A DNA stretch of 64,000 nucleotides from an uncultured Helicobacter sp. (lineage in GTDB: Bacteria; Campylobacterota; Campylobacteria; Campylobacterales; Helicobacteraceae): assembly GCF_937893305.1 (NCBI RefSeq), contig NZ_CALBGN010000001.1, positions 62,001 to 126,000 on the forward strand, given 5' to 3'. Position 1 is the first letter of the stretch. Each line of letters begins with the position of its first letter. The position numbers and the translations under genes are program-made. Positions 53,961 through 61,823 of the stretch are shown in pieces. The notes under the pieces are model-generated. The model was not told where the DNA came from, did not search any database, and was given only the letters and a program-made list of their open reading frames with translations.

Positions 53961-54961
53961 TCTATGATTCTACGATATTGCTCCAAAGTGGAGAGAATGC
54001 AAAAATAGGATATGATCATTTGTCTTATTGGATTCCAATTTTTTTAAAAGCAAATGTTAAATTCAGTATTTTAGTTCGCGATAAGAATCTATATAATAAA
54101 TTGAAGACTTATTTTAAATCATGTTATATTGTTTATGCACAAAGTGTTGTGGAGGTTGATGATAATATCTCCAAGTTTAAAAATTTAAAAGTAATTTTCT
54201 ACTTATCTCATCATTCCAAAAATATTCATTTATTAAATTTTTCTGATTATAAGCACATTTTTATCGGGAGCGAAAATTATATTAGAGATTCCGCTTTATC
54301 AAAAGTGATTCGTGCCTATGATGCAATTTGGTTACCATCTCAAGCTGCATTTGAAAAGATGTCTCAAATAGATGGTTTATCAACAATGGAAATAATGAAG
54401 ATTGGTAAGCCGCAATTTTTTGATTTATGTAATGTAAAAAAGAAAGATAATTTAGTGTGTGTGTTGTCAAATCATAAGAGTTTAATGTCTTTTGCAGTTA
54501 TGCAAGCAATTATGAAATATGCTTTAAATAATCAGTTTTCTATTGATTTTATAATAACTTCTAAAAAAACTTATATTTTAAAGGCGTTTTATAAACTGCT
54601 TGATAGATTGCTTGCCATAAATGCTGTTGAATGCAGAGTGTATCACAAGGTGGAAAATGAAATATTGGCTGGTTGTCAAGGAGTGGTGTGTGATTTGAAA
54701 ACATATAAAGAAAAGTTTTTAGCGTGTGATGCCCCTATTTATACTTATGTTGCTAGTGAAGTTTTGATGCAGGATTTTTTAAAGAATAAATATATTTCTT
54801 TAGATGGGTTATATCTTTTTTCGGATATAAATAGATTTGAGATGTTTTTAAAAAAAGGAGATTTTAAAAGAGAAGAAAGGAAGGCTTTTGTGGAATATTG
54901 GATTGGCAAATCTTATATTCTTAATAATACTTTTGAAAAGCTTTTAATGGCGATAAAATGA
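53948..54961 (+). CDS. Degenerate TagB-like protein
   Basis: A 337-residue relative of its two neighbours, with weak conservation of the phosphotransferase motifs. The HIF-I-G-H-G-D motif reads HIFIGSENYIRDSALSKVIR, so the catalytic His-Gly is lost. The T-W and H-P motifs are not evident (VCVLSNHKSLMSF at the T-W position), and the D-x-S site reads VVCDLKTYKEKFLACDAPI. It is a GTG start (53948) with GAGGAGGA in front, overlapping the previous gene by 13 bases. It may be an inactive paralogue or an accessory protein. Confidence 0.6.
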   Translation: MSRIVYDSTILLQSGENAKIGYDHLSYWIPIFLKANVKFSILVRDKNLYNKLKTYFKSCYIVYAQSVVEVDDNISKFKNLKVIFYLSHHSKNIHLLNFSDYKHIFIGSENYIRDSALSKVIRAYDAIWLPSQAAFEKMSQIDGLSTMEIMKIGKPQFFDLCNVKKKDNLVCVLSNHKSLMSFAVMQAIMKYALNNQFSIDFIITSKKTYILKAFYKLLDRLLAINAVECRVYHKVENEILAGCQGVVCDLKTYKEKFLACDAPIYTYVASEVLMQDFLKNKYISLDGLYLFSDINRFEMFLKKGDFKREERKAFVEYWIGKSYILNNTFEKLLMAIK

Positions 54962-56043
54962 AGCGTGCTATTTATATAGATAATAAAATTAAAGGTGCAA
55001 TTAAGCAACTCATTGGTTATTTTATAGAGGGTGTGTTTAGCAGAGATAATACAGAAGTAGTTTTTAAAAGCTACAAGGAATCTTTTTTATATTATAGATG
55101 GGAATTGGAAAAACATAAAATCCCATATAGATATTTTTTAAATATTAATAGATTAGATATGAGTAAATACAAAGTTATTTTTTATCTTTTTAATGCGCAG
55201 TCAAATTGTAGGATTTTAACTTTTAGAAATGCTAAACATATTTTTGTTACTCATGGAGAAAGTAACAAGATTGCAAGTATAAAACCTATTATAAGGATTT
55301 ATGATTATGTTGTTTGCGCTGGGGAAGCTGGGGTAAGAAGATATTTGGAGCACAAAATTTTTACACAAGATGATGTTTGTCGATATAGAATTCTTAAGAT
55401 GGGAGATACTTTTATTGGTAGCAATCCTTATAAAAGATCCTACAAAAAAGAGGGATCTTATATTCTTTATGCGCCAACTTGGGAAGGAGGAATTAAAGCG
55501 GAGCAGTATTGTAGCATTAGCGCGGATTTATATGCTTTTAAAAAGATCGTGCAATATGCAAAAATTAATGGACTAAGAAAAGTTATTATTCAACCGCACC
55601 CAAATATAGGATATAGAGATAAGAAATATAGAAAGTATTTGGAGCTGGGTATAAGTTTTTTGCGAAAAAACGCTTTGCAGGTGGATATTTTAGGTTATAA
55701 GTGCAATGGATTTTTAACAAAACTATTGAATAAGCAAGTTATTGAAACAACTTATCAGATTTACAGAGCTTTTGTTGATGTTTCTGCTATGGAGATTCAA
55801 CTTTTAAATCAATTAATACCAACAAATATTTTTATAAATCAAACAAAAAATGCAATCGTTAAAGATCCGTGTTTGCAAGATTACTATAGACAAATTGCAG
55901 TAAAAGAAAATGGCGATTTTGGATTTGTAGAAAATTTTGATCAAATTAAAGATTTTTATATTGATTATTCTTTTGAAGAACTTAAAGATATGCCAAAGCA
56001 TAAAAGAATAGATTGGTTAGTAAATTTTGTAGCTAAGGAATAG
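54958..56043 (+). CDS. TagB-like polyol-phosphate transferase
   Basis: A 361-residue third member of the CDP-polyol phosphotransferase group. Motifs present are HIFVTHGESNKIAS (H-G), LYAPTWEGGIKAEQY (T-W), VIIQPHPNIGYRD (H-P) and AFVDVSAMEIQLLNQLIP (D-x-S). All catalytic positions look intact, so it probably transfers a polyol phosphate or a related group. It overlaps the previous gene by 4 bases. The next gene begins 68 bases later. Confidence 0.75.
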   Translation: MKRAIYIDNKIKGAIKQLIGYFIEGVFSRDNTEVVFKSYKESFLYYRWELEKHKIPYRYFLNINRLDMSKYKVIFYLFNAQSNCRILTFRNAKHIFVTHGESNKIASIKPIIRIYDYVVCAGEAGVRRYLEHKIFTQDDVCRYRILKMGDTFIGSNPYKRSYKKEGSYILYAPTWEGGIKAEQYCSISADLYAFKKIVQYAKINGLRKVIIQPHPNIGYRDKKYRKYLELGISFLRKNALQVDILGYKCNGFLTKLLNKQVIETTYQIYRAFVDVSAMEIQLLNQLIPTNIFINQTKNAIVKDPCLQDYYRQIAVKENGDFGFVENFDQIKDFYIDYSFEELKDMPKHKRIDWLVNFVAKE

Positions 56044-56111
56044 AAAATGTCGTTATAGGTTTTATCGTTTGTGGGCACATTTGTTTTTATAAAATTAGAA
56101 AGGATTTTGTT

Positions 56112-58415
56112 GTGATTTGGAAAGAAGAAGATGTAGTGAATTTAACAGAGGGCAAAAAAGCTATTCAGAGTTCTGTTAGTAAATGGTCGCGTATTGATGA
56201 TGCAAATCGGGCAATTGACGCTAGTTTGGAAGATGTGAATTTTGCTTTTCATACTGGATTAGAAGACAATCCTTTTTGGGTTGTGGATTTAGAAGATGCT
56301 TATGCGATTGATTGCATAAGGATCACAAATCGAAAAGAATTAAAACATCAAAAAATCAATAAAAATTTAAAAGTTGAATGTTCTTTGGATAAAGAAAATT
56401 GGATTAATCTTGATTCAAGTTTGTTTGAATGGACGGATTTAGAAGTCTTAGAGATTAATGTGTTGCAATCCTTAAAGGCTAGATATATTAAAATTTCTTT
56501 AAACACTAGAGGGCATTTAGTATTAAGAAGAGTTGAGGTTTTAAAAAGAAAGTATCACTACATTGTAGGAAGTCGTCTTGATGGGCTTGGAATGCGACTT
56601 GCCACAATTATAGGTGCAATGTATGTTGCAGAGAATCTTGGGGATGATTTTAAATTTGTTTTGTCTTGGATGAATGGAACAAATGATGATGGAAGATGTG
56701 ATGTTAAAGGTCAAGAAGGTGTATCTTTTTGTAATCAGATATTGATGGCGGAAGAGATTTTTTCGGATAAGTTTTTGCAGAAGCATTTGATTTCTTCAAA
56801 ATATCGGTCTCATGGAAATGATATTGTGAACTTGTCCTTTAAAGATCCTAAATCTAGATTTTTAAAGCATAAATGGGGTTCTTTTATCGGTAAAATAAGT
56901 CCTCATAAGTGTATGCGTGATCTTGTGCCAGAAGAGGCTTTAAAAGATTTAAAAAGGTGTTATGAAAGCATTCAGTGGTCAGATAAATGTGCGCAAATGA
57001 TTCAAGATGTGGAGTATATCTGCAACAGTATTATTGCTAGTGATTTTGTGATATTGCATTTAAGAGGGGGAGAGGTTGTTCTTGGGGAATTTAGAATTGC
57101 GCCAGAATTATGGATGAATACTAAGCATTTTCCTTATGAGGTTGCAATTGAAATTGCAAAGATGGAATGGGAGAGAAATCATATTGTTATTATTGGGCAA
57201 GATTTTAAGTCTAATCAGATTTTAGAAGATTATTTAAATCAGATTAAACCTAATAAAAATATTCAAATTTATTCAGTGGATTCTCTTATTGAAGGGCGTT
57301 ATAGTTATACGAATCAAGAAAGAGCTTTTTTTGATATAAATTTTTTAAGCAGGGCAAAAAAAATTTATTCTACGGGTTCTTCTGTATTCTCAAATACGGC
57401 AAGTATGATTGCAGGAAAAGAACTTATTTGTTCTTTTTATGATATTTATAATAATGAAGAACTTTATGATATTATTCAAAAGAATATTCATTGCTTAGAG
57501 ATTGGAAATTTACATAGAGCATATTGTTATTATAGACTTTATGCTTTTGCAAAAAAGCTTAACAAGTCATTTAGTATTCAATATAAATGGTTATCTAAGG
57601 CAATACAAGAAGATTCTGAAAATGATTTTTATAGAGTTGCTATGGTGGATTTGCTATTTGCAAAAAAGGATTTAAAAGCAGCAGATGCTTATTTAAAAAC
57701 AGAATGTCTAAATAGAGAGCATTTTTTTGAAGCGATTTGGGGATTACATAATATTATGAATAAATGGGCTTTTCCTATTTATGATCCTTTGAGAGATAGA
57801 TATTTAAAGTTTGCTAGTGCAAAATATCCTTATATCAGCTATATGGCGGCAAAAATTTCAGTTTGCAGAAAGAATTTAGATGATGCTTTGAAATTTATCG
57901 ATAATTCTTTAAAAGCAAAACCTAATGATCAACAATTTTTATCTTATCAAAAGGAGATAAAGGCTTTATTGCCAAAACCAATGAAACAGGCAAAAGATCC
58001 AAAACAGCTTTCTCTGACTAAATTAGAACAATCCTCTAAAGTCAAATCTTTTCATAAAAATAGTACACCTTCTGCTAAAGTTAGAATTCAGAATCAGCTT
58101 TCTTATAGGTTAGGGCAGAAAATGATACTGAATTCTAAATCTCTATCTGGTTATATTAGAATGCCCTATGAATTATTATGTGTCATTTATAAATACAAAC
58201 AAGAAAAGGAAACTTACCAGAAAAAAATCAGAAAAAATCCTTCTTTGAAATTGCCTCCTTTGGAATCTTGTGTGGATTATAAAGAAGCATTGAAATATAA
58301 AAATCATCTTTCTTATAGGCTTGGAGAGGCTTTGATTGAAGCAAATAAGACTTGGTGGAAGGGAGGATATATCAAGTTTTTATTTAAATTGGGGAAGATT
58401 AAGAATAGGCAATGA
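56112..58415 (+). CDS. Multidomain fucosyltransferase-like protein with discoidin domain and TPR
   Basis: A 767-residue protein of four parts. Residues 10-150 resemble an F5/8C (discoidin, fucolectin-like) domain (NPFWVVDLEDAYAIDCIRIT). Residues 155-470 resemble NodZ/alpha-1,2 or 1,6-fucosyltransferases: IVGSRLDGLGMRLATIIGAM and VILHLRGGEVVLG in place of H-x-R-R-G-D, then SGSS-like YSTGSSVFSNTASMIAGK. Residues 480-620 are TPR-like helices. The C-terminus has two L-S-Y-R-L-G repeats (N661-G668, N731-G738) resembling end repeats in some Campylobacterota sugar transferases. It has a GTG start. A role in capsule or LPS fucose-like sugar transfer is inferred; the acceptor is unknown. Confidence 0.65.
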   Translation: MIWKEEDVVNLTEGKKAIQSSVSKWSRIDDANRAIDASLEDVNFAFHTGLEDNPFWVVDLEDAYAIDCIRITNRKELKHQKINKNLKVECSLDKENWINLDSSLFEWTDLEVLEINVLQSLKARYIKISLNTRGHLVLRRVEVLKRKYHYIVGSRLDGLGMRLATIIGAMYVAENLGDDFKFVLSWMNGTNDDGRCDVKGQEGVSFCNQILMAEEIFSDKFLQKHLISSKYRSHGNDIVNLSFKDPKSRFLKHKWGSFIGKISPHKCMRDLVPEEALKDLKRCYESIQWSDKCAQMIQDVEYICNSIIASDFVILHLRGGEVVLGEFRIAPELWMNTKHFPYEVAIEIAKMEWERNHIVIIGQDFKSNQILEDYLNQIKPNKNIQIYSVDSLIEGRYSYTNQERAFFDINFLSRAKKIYSTGSSVFSNTASMIAGKELICSFYDIYNNEELYDIIQKNIHCLEIGNLHRAYCYYRLYAFAKKLNKSFSIQYKWLSKAIQEDSENDFYRVAMVDLLFAKKDLKAADAYLKTECLNREHFFEAIWGLHNIMNKWAFPIYDPLRDRYLKFASAKYPYISYMAAKISVCRKNLDDALKFIDNSLKAKPNDQQFLSYQKEIKALLPKPMKQAKDPKQLSLTKLEQSSKVKSFHKNSTPSAKVRIQNQLSYRLGQKMILNSKSLSGYIRMPYELLCVIYKYKQEKETYQKKIRKNPSLKLPPLESCVDYKEALKYKNHLSYRLGEALIEANKTWWKGGYIKFLFKLGKIKNRQ

Positions 58416-58426
58416 ATACTTAGTTT

Positions 58427-58435
58427 TGATATAAT
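58427..58435 (+). promoter_or_regulatory. Extended -10 promoter of the sugar-modification module
   Basis: TGATATAAT at 58427-58435 is a perfect extended -10 element, 27 bases before the next ATG at 58463. It gives the fused oxidoreductase and the poly-G modules a transcript separate from the kps genes. Confidence 0.55.
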
Positions 58436-58462
58436 AACGCATAAATTTTAAAGGATATAGAA

Positions 58463-60919
58463 ATGAAAATTGGAATTTTAGGAGCTGGTGTCTCCGGATT
58501 ATCTATTGCAAGGCTTTTAAAAGATGATTTTGAAGTAGAAGTTTTAGAAAAAGAGCCTGTTGTTGGAGGTATAGCTAGAACCAAAGATGTTGATGGGGTA
58601 GCATATCATGTAAATGGAGGACATTGCTTTGCATCAAGGTATGAAGATGTAAAAGAGTTTGTTTTTTCTAGTGTTTTAGAGAAGAATAAATGGAATTCTT
58701 ATGTCAAAAATGCAAAAATTTTATTTAAAGGACATTGGATTGGCAATCCTATAGAAAACTCTGTTTTAGAGATTGATAAGTTTGATACAGAACTAGCCTT
58801 TTTAATCACTAAAGAAATGCTTAATGCATCTTATGAAAAAGGAAAAAATCTAGAAGAATGGTTCATAAATCATTTTGGACCAACTTTAGCAAGAGAGTAT
58901 TTTATACCTTATAATACTAAAATTTGGGGTATTGAACCCAAAAATATGGATAGCGTTTGGACTATAGATGATAAACAGATGAAGCTTCCTATACCCACTA
59001 AGGAAAATTTTTATAAATCTTTGGTAAGTGGAAAAGGTGTAGATGGTATGGTTGAAGCAAGTGGATATTACTACCCAAAGACTAACAATCAAAATACCTT
59101 TATAGAAGCAATTGGGAATGGAGTAAATATCATTTTAAATTATCCTATAAAAAGCATAGAGAAAAATGCAAAAAAGTGGGTTATAAATGGAGAGAGAGAG
59201 TATGATGTGATTATTAATACTACTCCATTGGATGCAATAGTTGATATATTAAAGGATATTCCATATGAAATAGAAAAATATTTTAGAAACTTGAAATTTA
59301 ATAGAATTTCAAATGTGTTGTGTGAGACTGATGGAAGTGTGGATTTTACCTGGGCATATATACCGGATTGCGATATAGGTATTCATAGAACTATAAATAT
59401 GGGGACCTTTTTTACGCCGAATAGGAACTATTGCCTTGCTGAAAGCTTGGGAAGTCATTCTATAGAATATTTTGAAAAGGAGATTAAAAAACTTCCATTC
59501 TTAAAAAGAATTGTCGGACATAATATTACCGATCATGCTTATGTTTTGTTTGATTTGAATTACAAAGACTCTAAAGAAAAGGCAATAAAATATTTGGATT
59601 CCTTGGGCATTATTTCTCACGGGCGTTTTGGTGAGTGGGAATATTATAATATGGATATATGCATCAAGAGATCTATAGATTTGGCTAAAAAAATTAAAGA
59701 AATGAAGAAATCGCAGACCGATGATGTAAAAACTAGATATACTTTAGCCTCATCTACTTGGGATGAAAAAGAGTTACAAGCAATTCAAGAAGTTATCAAA
59801 AGTGATATATTTACAATGGGTAAGAAGGTTGCAGAGTTTGAAAAAGATTTTGCTAGGTTTGTAGGATCTAAGTATGCTGTAATGACAAGCTCAGGTTCAA
59901 CAGCAAACTTAATTGCCACAGCAGCATTATTTTATACAAAGACTCCACGATTAAAAAGGGGTGATGAGGTGATTGTGCCAGCTGTTTCTTGGAGTACCAC
60001 TTATTATCCACTTTATCAGTATGGATTGAAGCTTAAATTTGTAGATATTGATTTGGAGACGCTTAATTATGATTTAGAAGCTTTAAAAACTGCTATTACA
60101 GATTCTACAAAAATGATTATGTGCGTGAATTTGCTAGGAAATCCTAATGACTTTGATGCTATTAAGGCAATGATTTCTAACAGGGATATTATTTTGTTGG
60201 AGGATAATTGTGAATCTATGGGTGCAGAATACAAAGGTAAGCAAGCTGGAACATTTGGGGTTATGGGGACATTTTCCACCTTTTATTCTCATCATATGGC
60301 AACGATGGAAGGTGGGTTTGTTGTAACTGATGATGAGGAGCTCTATCATATTTTATTGTGTTTAAGGGCGCACGGTTGGACTAGAAATCTGCCAAAGGAT
60401 AATTTGGTAGCTAAAAAGAGTGATGATTGGTTTAGTGAGTCCTTTAGATTTGTATTGCCTGGCTATAATGTGCGTCCTGTTGAAATGAGTGGTGCAATAG
60501 GCATAGAGCAGCTTAAAAAACTGCCAAGTTTTCTAAAATACCGCAGAGAAAATGCAAAGTTATTTTGCAGTTATTTTGCAAATCATCCTGATTTTATTAT
60601 TCAAAAAGAAATTGGATCTAGCTCGTGGTTTGGTTTCTCTTTAATTATCCGTCCAGAATCCAAAATACAAAGAAGTGAAATTATTCAAAAATTAGAAAAA
60701 AATAAAATTGAATATCGCCCTATTGCTACAGGGGATTTTACACAAAACGAAGTGATAAAATATTTTGACTACACAATTCATAAAGAGCTTAAAAATGCAA
60801 AGTATCTTCAAGAAAAAGGATTTTTTGTAGGGAATCATCAAGTAGATATTTCTGATTCTATTAAATTATTTGCTGAAATTATTGGTCGGGGGGGGGGGGG
60901 CAAATCTAGTTGCCTTTAG
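58463..60919 (+). CDS. Fusion: FAD/NAD(P)-binding oxidoreductase (UGM-like) + ColD/RfbH-like 3-dehydratase
   Basis: An 818-residue fusion. Residues 1-415 are an FAD-binding amine-oxidase/UDP-galactopyranose-mutase-like domain (KIGILGAGVSGLSIARLL with G-x-G-x2-G at residues 7-12, and VVGGIARTKDVDG). Residues 420-808 are a DegT-fold domain with SSGSTANLIATAALF and LLEDNCESMGAEYKG. The Schiff-base lysine is replaced by His-His in FYSHHMATMEGG (H610, H611), as in ColD and RfbH, which remove the 3-OH of 4-keto-6-deoxysugars. The C-terminus runs into the G13 tract and ends in R-G4-KSSCL. G12 would instead append a 54-residue tail. An origin of a 3,6-dideoxy or 3-deoxy sugar is inferred. Confidence 0.75.
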   Translation: MKIGILGAGVSGLSIARLLKDDFEVEVLEKEPVVGGIARTKDVDGVAYHVNGGHCFASRYEDVKEFVFSSVLEKNKWNSYVKNAKILFKGHWIGNPIENSVLEIDKFDTELAFLITKEMLNASYEKGKNLEEWFINHFGPTLAREYFIPYNTKIWGIEPKNMDSVWTIDDKQMKLPIPTKENFYKSLVSGKGVDGMVEASGYYYPKTNNQNTFIEAIGNGVNIILNYPIKSIEKNAKKWVINGEREYDVIINTTPLDAIVDILKDIPYEIEKYFRNLKFNRISNVLCETDGSVDFTWAYIPDCDIGIHRTINMGTFFTPNRNYCLAESLGSHSIEYFEKEIKKLPFLKRIVGHNITDHAYVLFDLNYKDSKEKAIKYLDSLGIISHGRFGEWEYYNMDICIKRSIDLAKKIKEMKKSQTDDVKTRYTLASSTWDEKELQAIQEVIKSDIFTMGKKVAEFEKDFARFVGSKYAVMTSSGSTANLIATAALFYTKTPRLKRGDEVIVPAVSWSTTYYPLYQYGLKLKFVDIDLETLNYDLEALKTAITDSTKMIMCVNLLGNPNDFDAIKAMISNRDIILLEDNCESMGAEYKGKQAGTFGVMGTFSTFYSHHMATMEGGFVVTDDEELYHILLCLRAHGWTRNLPKDNLVAKKSDDWFSESFRFVLPGYNVRPVEMSGAIGIEQLKKLPSFLKYRRENAKLFCSYFANHPDFIIQKEIGSSSWFGFSLIIRPESKIQRSEIIQKLEKNKIEYRPIATGDFTQNEVIKYFDYTIHKELKNAKYLQEKGFFVGNHQVDISDSIKLFAEIIGRGGGGKSSCL
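60888..60900 (+). repeat. Poly-G tract G13 at the 3' end of the fused dehydratase gene
   Basis: Thirteen consecutive G, preceded by the base C in the first codon position. Such tracts vary in length by slipped-strand mispairing in this phylum. With G13 the frame ends 6 codons after the tract (stop at 60917-60919). With G12 it reads a 54-residue tail ending TAA at 61062-61064, 10 bases before the next ATG. With G14 it ends in Q-I-stop. Confidence 0.9.
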
Positions 60920-61064
60920 TAGCATTAAAAACTTTAATGCTACTTCTATTATTTTTACTATTTCTTTCATTGCTTCTATCAAAAACAATATATCACATTT
61001 AAAACTTAATCTTTCTCAAATCTCTTGCTTGCAAAATCTTTCTTATACAACAAAAGCTGCATAA
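60901..61064 (+). other. Alternative-frame C-terminal tail (54 codons), read only when the tract is G12 (or G9/G15)
   Basis: If the G tract loses one base, the dehydratase frame continues as ANLVAFSSIK and on to NLSYTTKAA-stop. The start (ANLVAFS) and end (LSYTTKAA) match the corresponding tail after the second tract at 62704. The middle 30 residues are specific to this copy. The stop falls next to the GGGGGAG ribosome site of the following epimerase, which could couple translation. In the assembled state this tail is not made by the upstream gene. Confidence 0.6.
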
Positions 61065-61172
61065 GGGGGAGAGTATGGCAATAGAATTTGATATTAAGGA
61101 ATCTAAAAAACTAAAAGGTGTTTATATTATTACTCCTAATAAATTTCAAGATTTAAGAGGAGAGATTTGGAC
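61037..61172 (+). repeat. Repeat J1, copy 1 (start of epimerase A)
   Basis: 136 bases matching 62750-62885 with one mismatch (A at 61158 against G at 62871). It spans the end of the alternative tail, the shared ribosome binding site and the first codons of the epimerase gene. Sequence on both sides of the block diverges. Confidence 0.9.
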
Positions 61173-61632
61173 GGCATTTACTAGTGAAAGGATTGATAAA
61201 CTTTTGCCAAGTGGCTTAAGATTTATTCACGATAAATTTATTTACTCTCATCACAATGTGATTCGCGGAATCCATGGAGATTTAAAAACATATAAACTCG
61301 CAACATGTGTTTATGGTGAGATTTATCAAGTTGTCGTGGATTGCAGAAAGGATTCTCCAACATATCTCCAATGGGAGAAATTTACAATCAATCAAGATAA
61401 TCAGCAAATTATTTTAGTGCCAGCAGGATTTGGAAATGCACATTGTGTGAGAAGCAAAAGCGCAGTTTATTACTATAAATGCGCTTATAAAGGTGAATAT
61501 GTTGATGCTAATGATCAATTCACTTTTGCTTGGAATGATCCACGCATAGGAATTGATTGGGGGGTTGAAAATCCTATTTTATCAAATAGAGATATTGAAG
61601 CTATGACACAAGACCATACAAAAGGATTTTAA
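61075..61632 (+). CDS. RmlC-like NDP-sugar 3,5-epimerase, copy A
   Basis: A 185-residue cupin-fold epimerase related to dTDP-4-dehydrorhamnose 3,5-epimerase and the C. jejuni heptose epimerases. The family His is in VIRGIHGDLKTYKLA (about residues 64-78). The C-terminal block WNDPRIGIDWGVENPIL matches the W-x-D-P-x-L-x-I-x-W pattern. GFGNAH (about residues 120-125) keeps a second His that copy B lacks. GGGGGAG lies before the ATG. The stop TAA is directly followed by the GTG of the reductase. It probably epimerises C3 and/or C5 of a GDP-linked 4-keto sugar; the exact substrate is unknown. Confidence 0.8.
   Translation: MAIEFDIKESKKLKGVYIITPNKFQDLRGEIWTAFTSERIDKLLPSGLRFIHDKFIYSHHNVIRGIHGDLKTYKLATCVYGEIYQVVVDCRKDSPTYLQWEKFTINQDNQQIILVPAGFGNAHCVRSKSAVYYYKCAYKGEYVDANDQFTFAWNDPRIGIDWGVENPILSNRDIEAMTQDHTKGF
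61314..61384 (+). repeat. Repeat J2, copy 1 (inside epimerase A)
   Basis: 71 bases matching 63027-63097 with one mismatch (61350 against 63063), inside the otherwise diverged epimerase cores. It encodes the GEIYQVVVDCRKDSPTYLQW strand region. Confidence 0.85.
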
Positions 61633-61823
61633 GTGCAAAAAGATTCTAAAATTTATGTAGCAGGACATAGAGGGCTTGTAGGGAGTGCAATTTTACAAGA
61701 ACTTCAAAAGCAAGGTTATACAAATCTTGTTTATAAAACACATAAAGAACTTGATTTAATCAATCAAAAAGCAGTGCAAGAGTTTTTTGCAAAAGAAAAA
61801 CCGGAGTATGTGTTTTTTTGTGC
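61483..61823 (+). repeat. Repeat J3, copy 1 (epimerase A 3' end to reductase A 5' end)
   Basis: 341 bases identical to 63199-63539. The block encodes the last 50 residues of the epimerase, its stop codon and the first 63 codons of the reductase, including the GHRGLVGSAI cofactor loop. Identity stops abruptly at 61824. Confidence 0.92.

Noticed and set aside
53948..54961. Treating the degenerate TagB-like gene as a pseudogene
   Set aside because: The frame is intact over 337 codons with a strong ribosome site and overlaps with both neighbours, so it is probably expressed.
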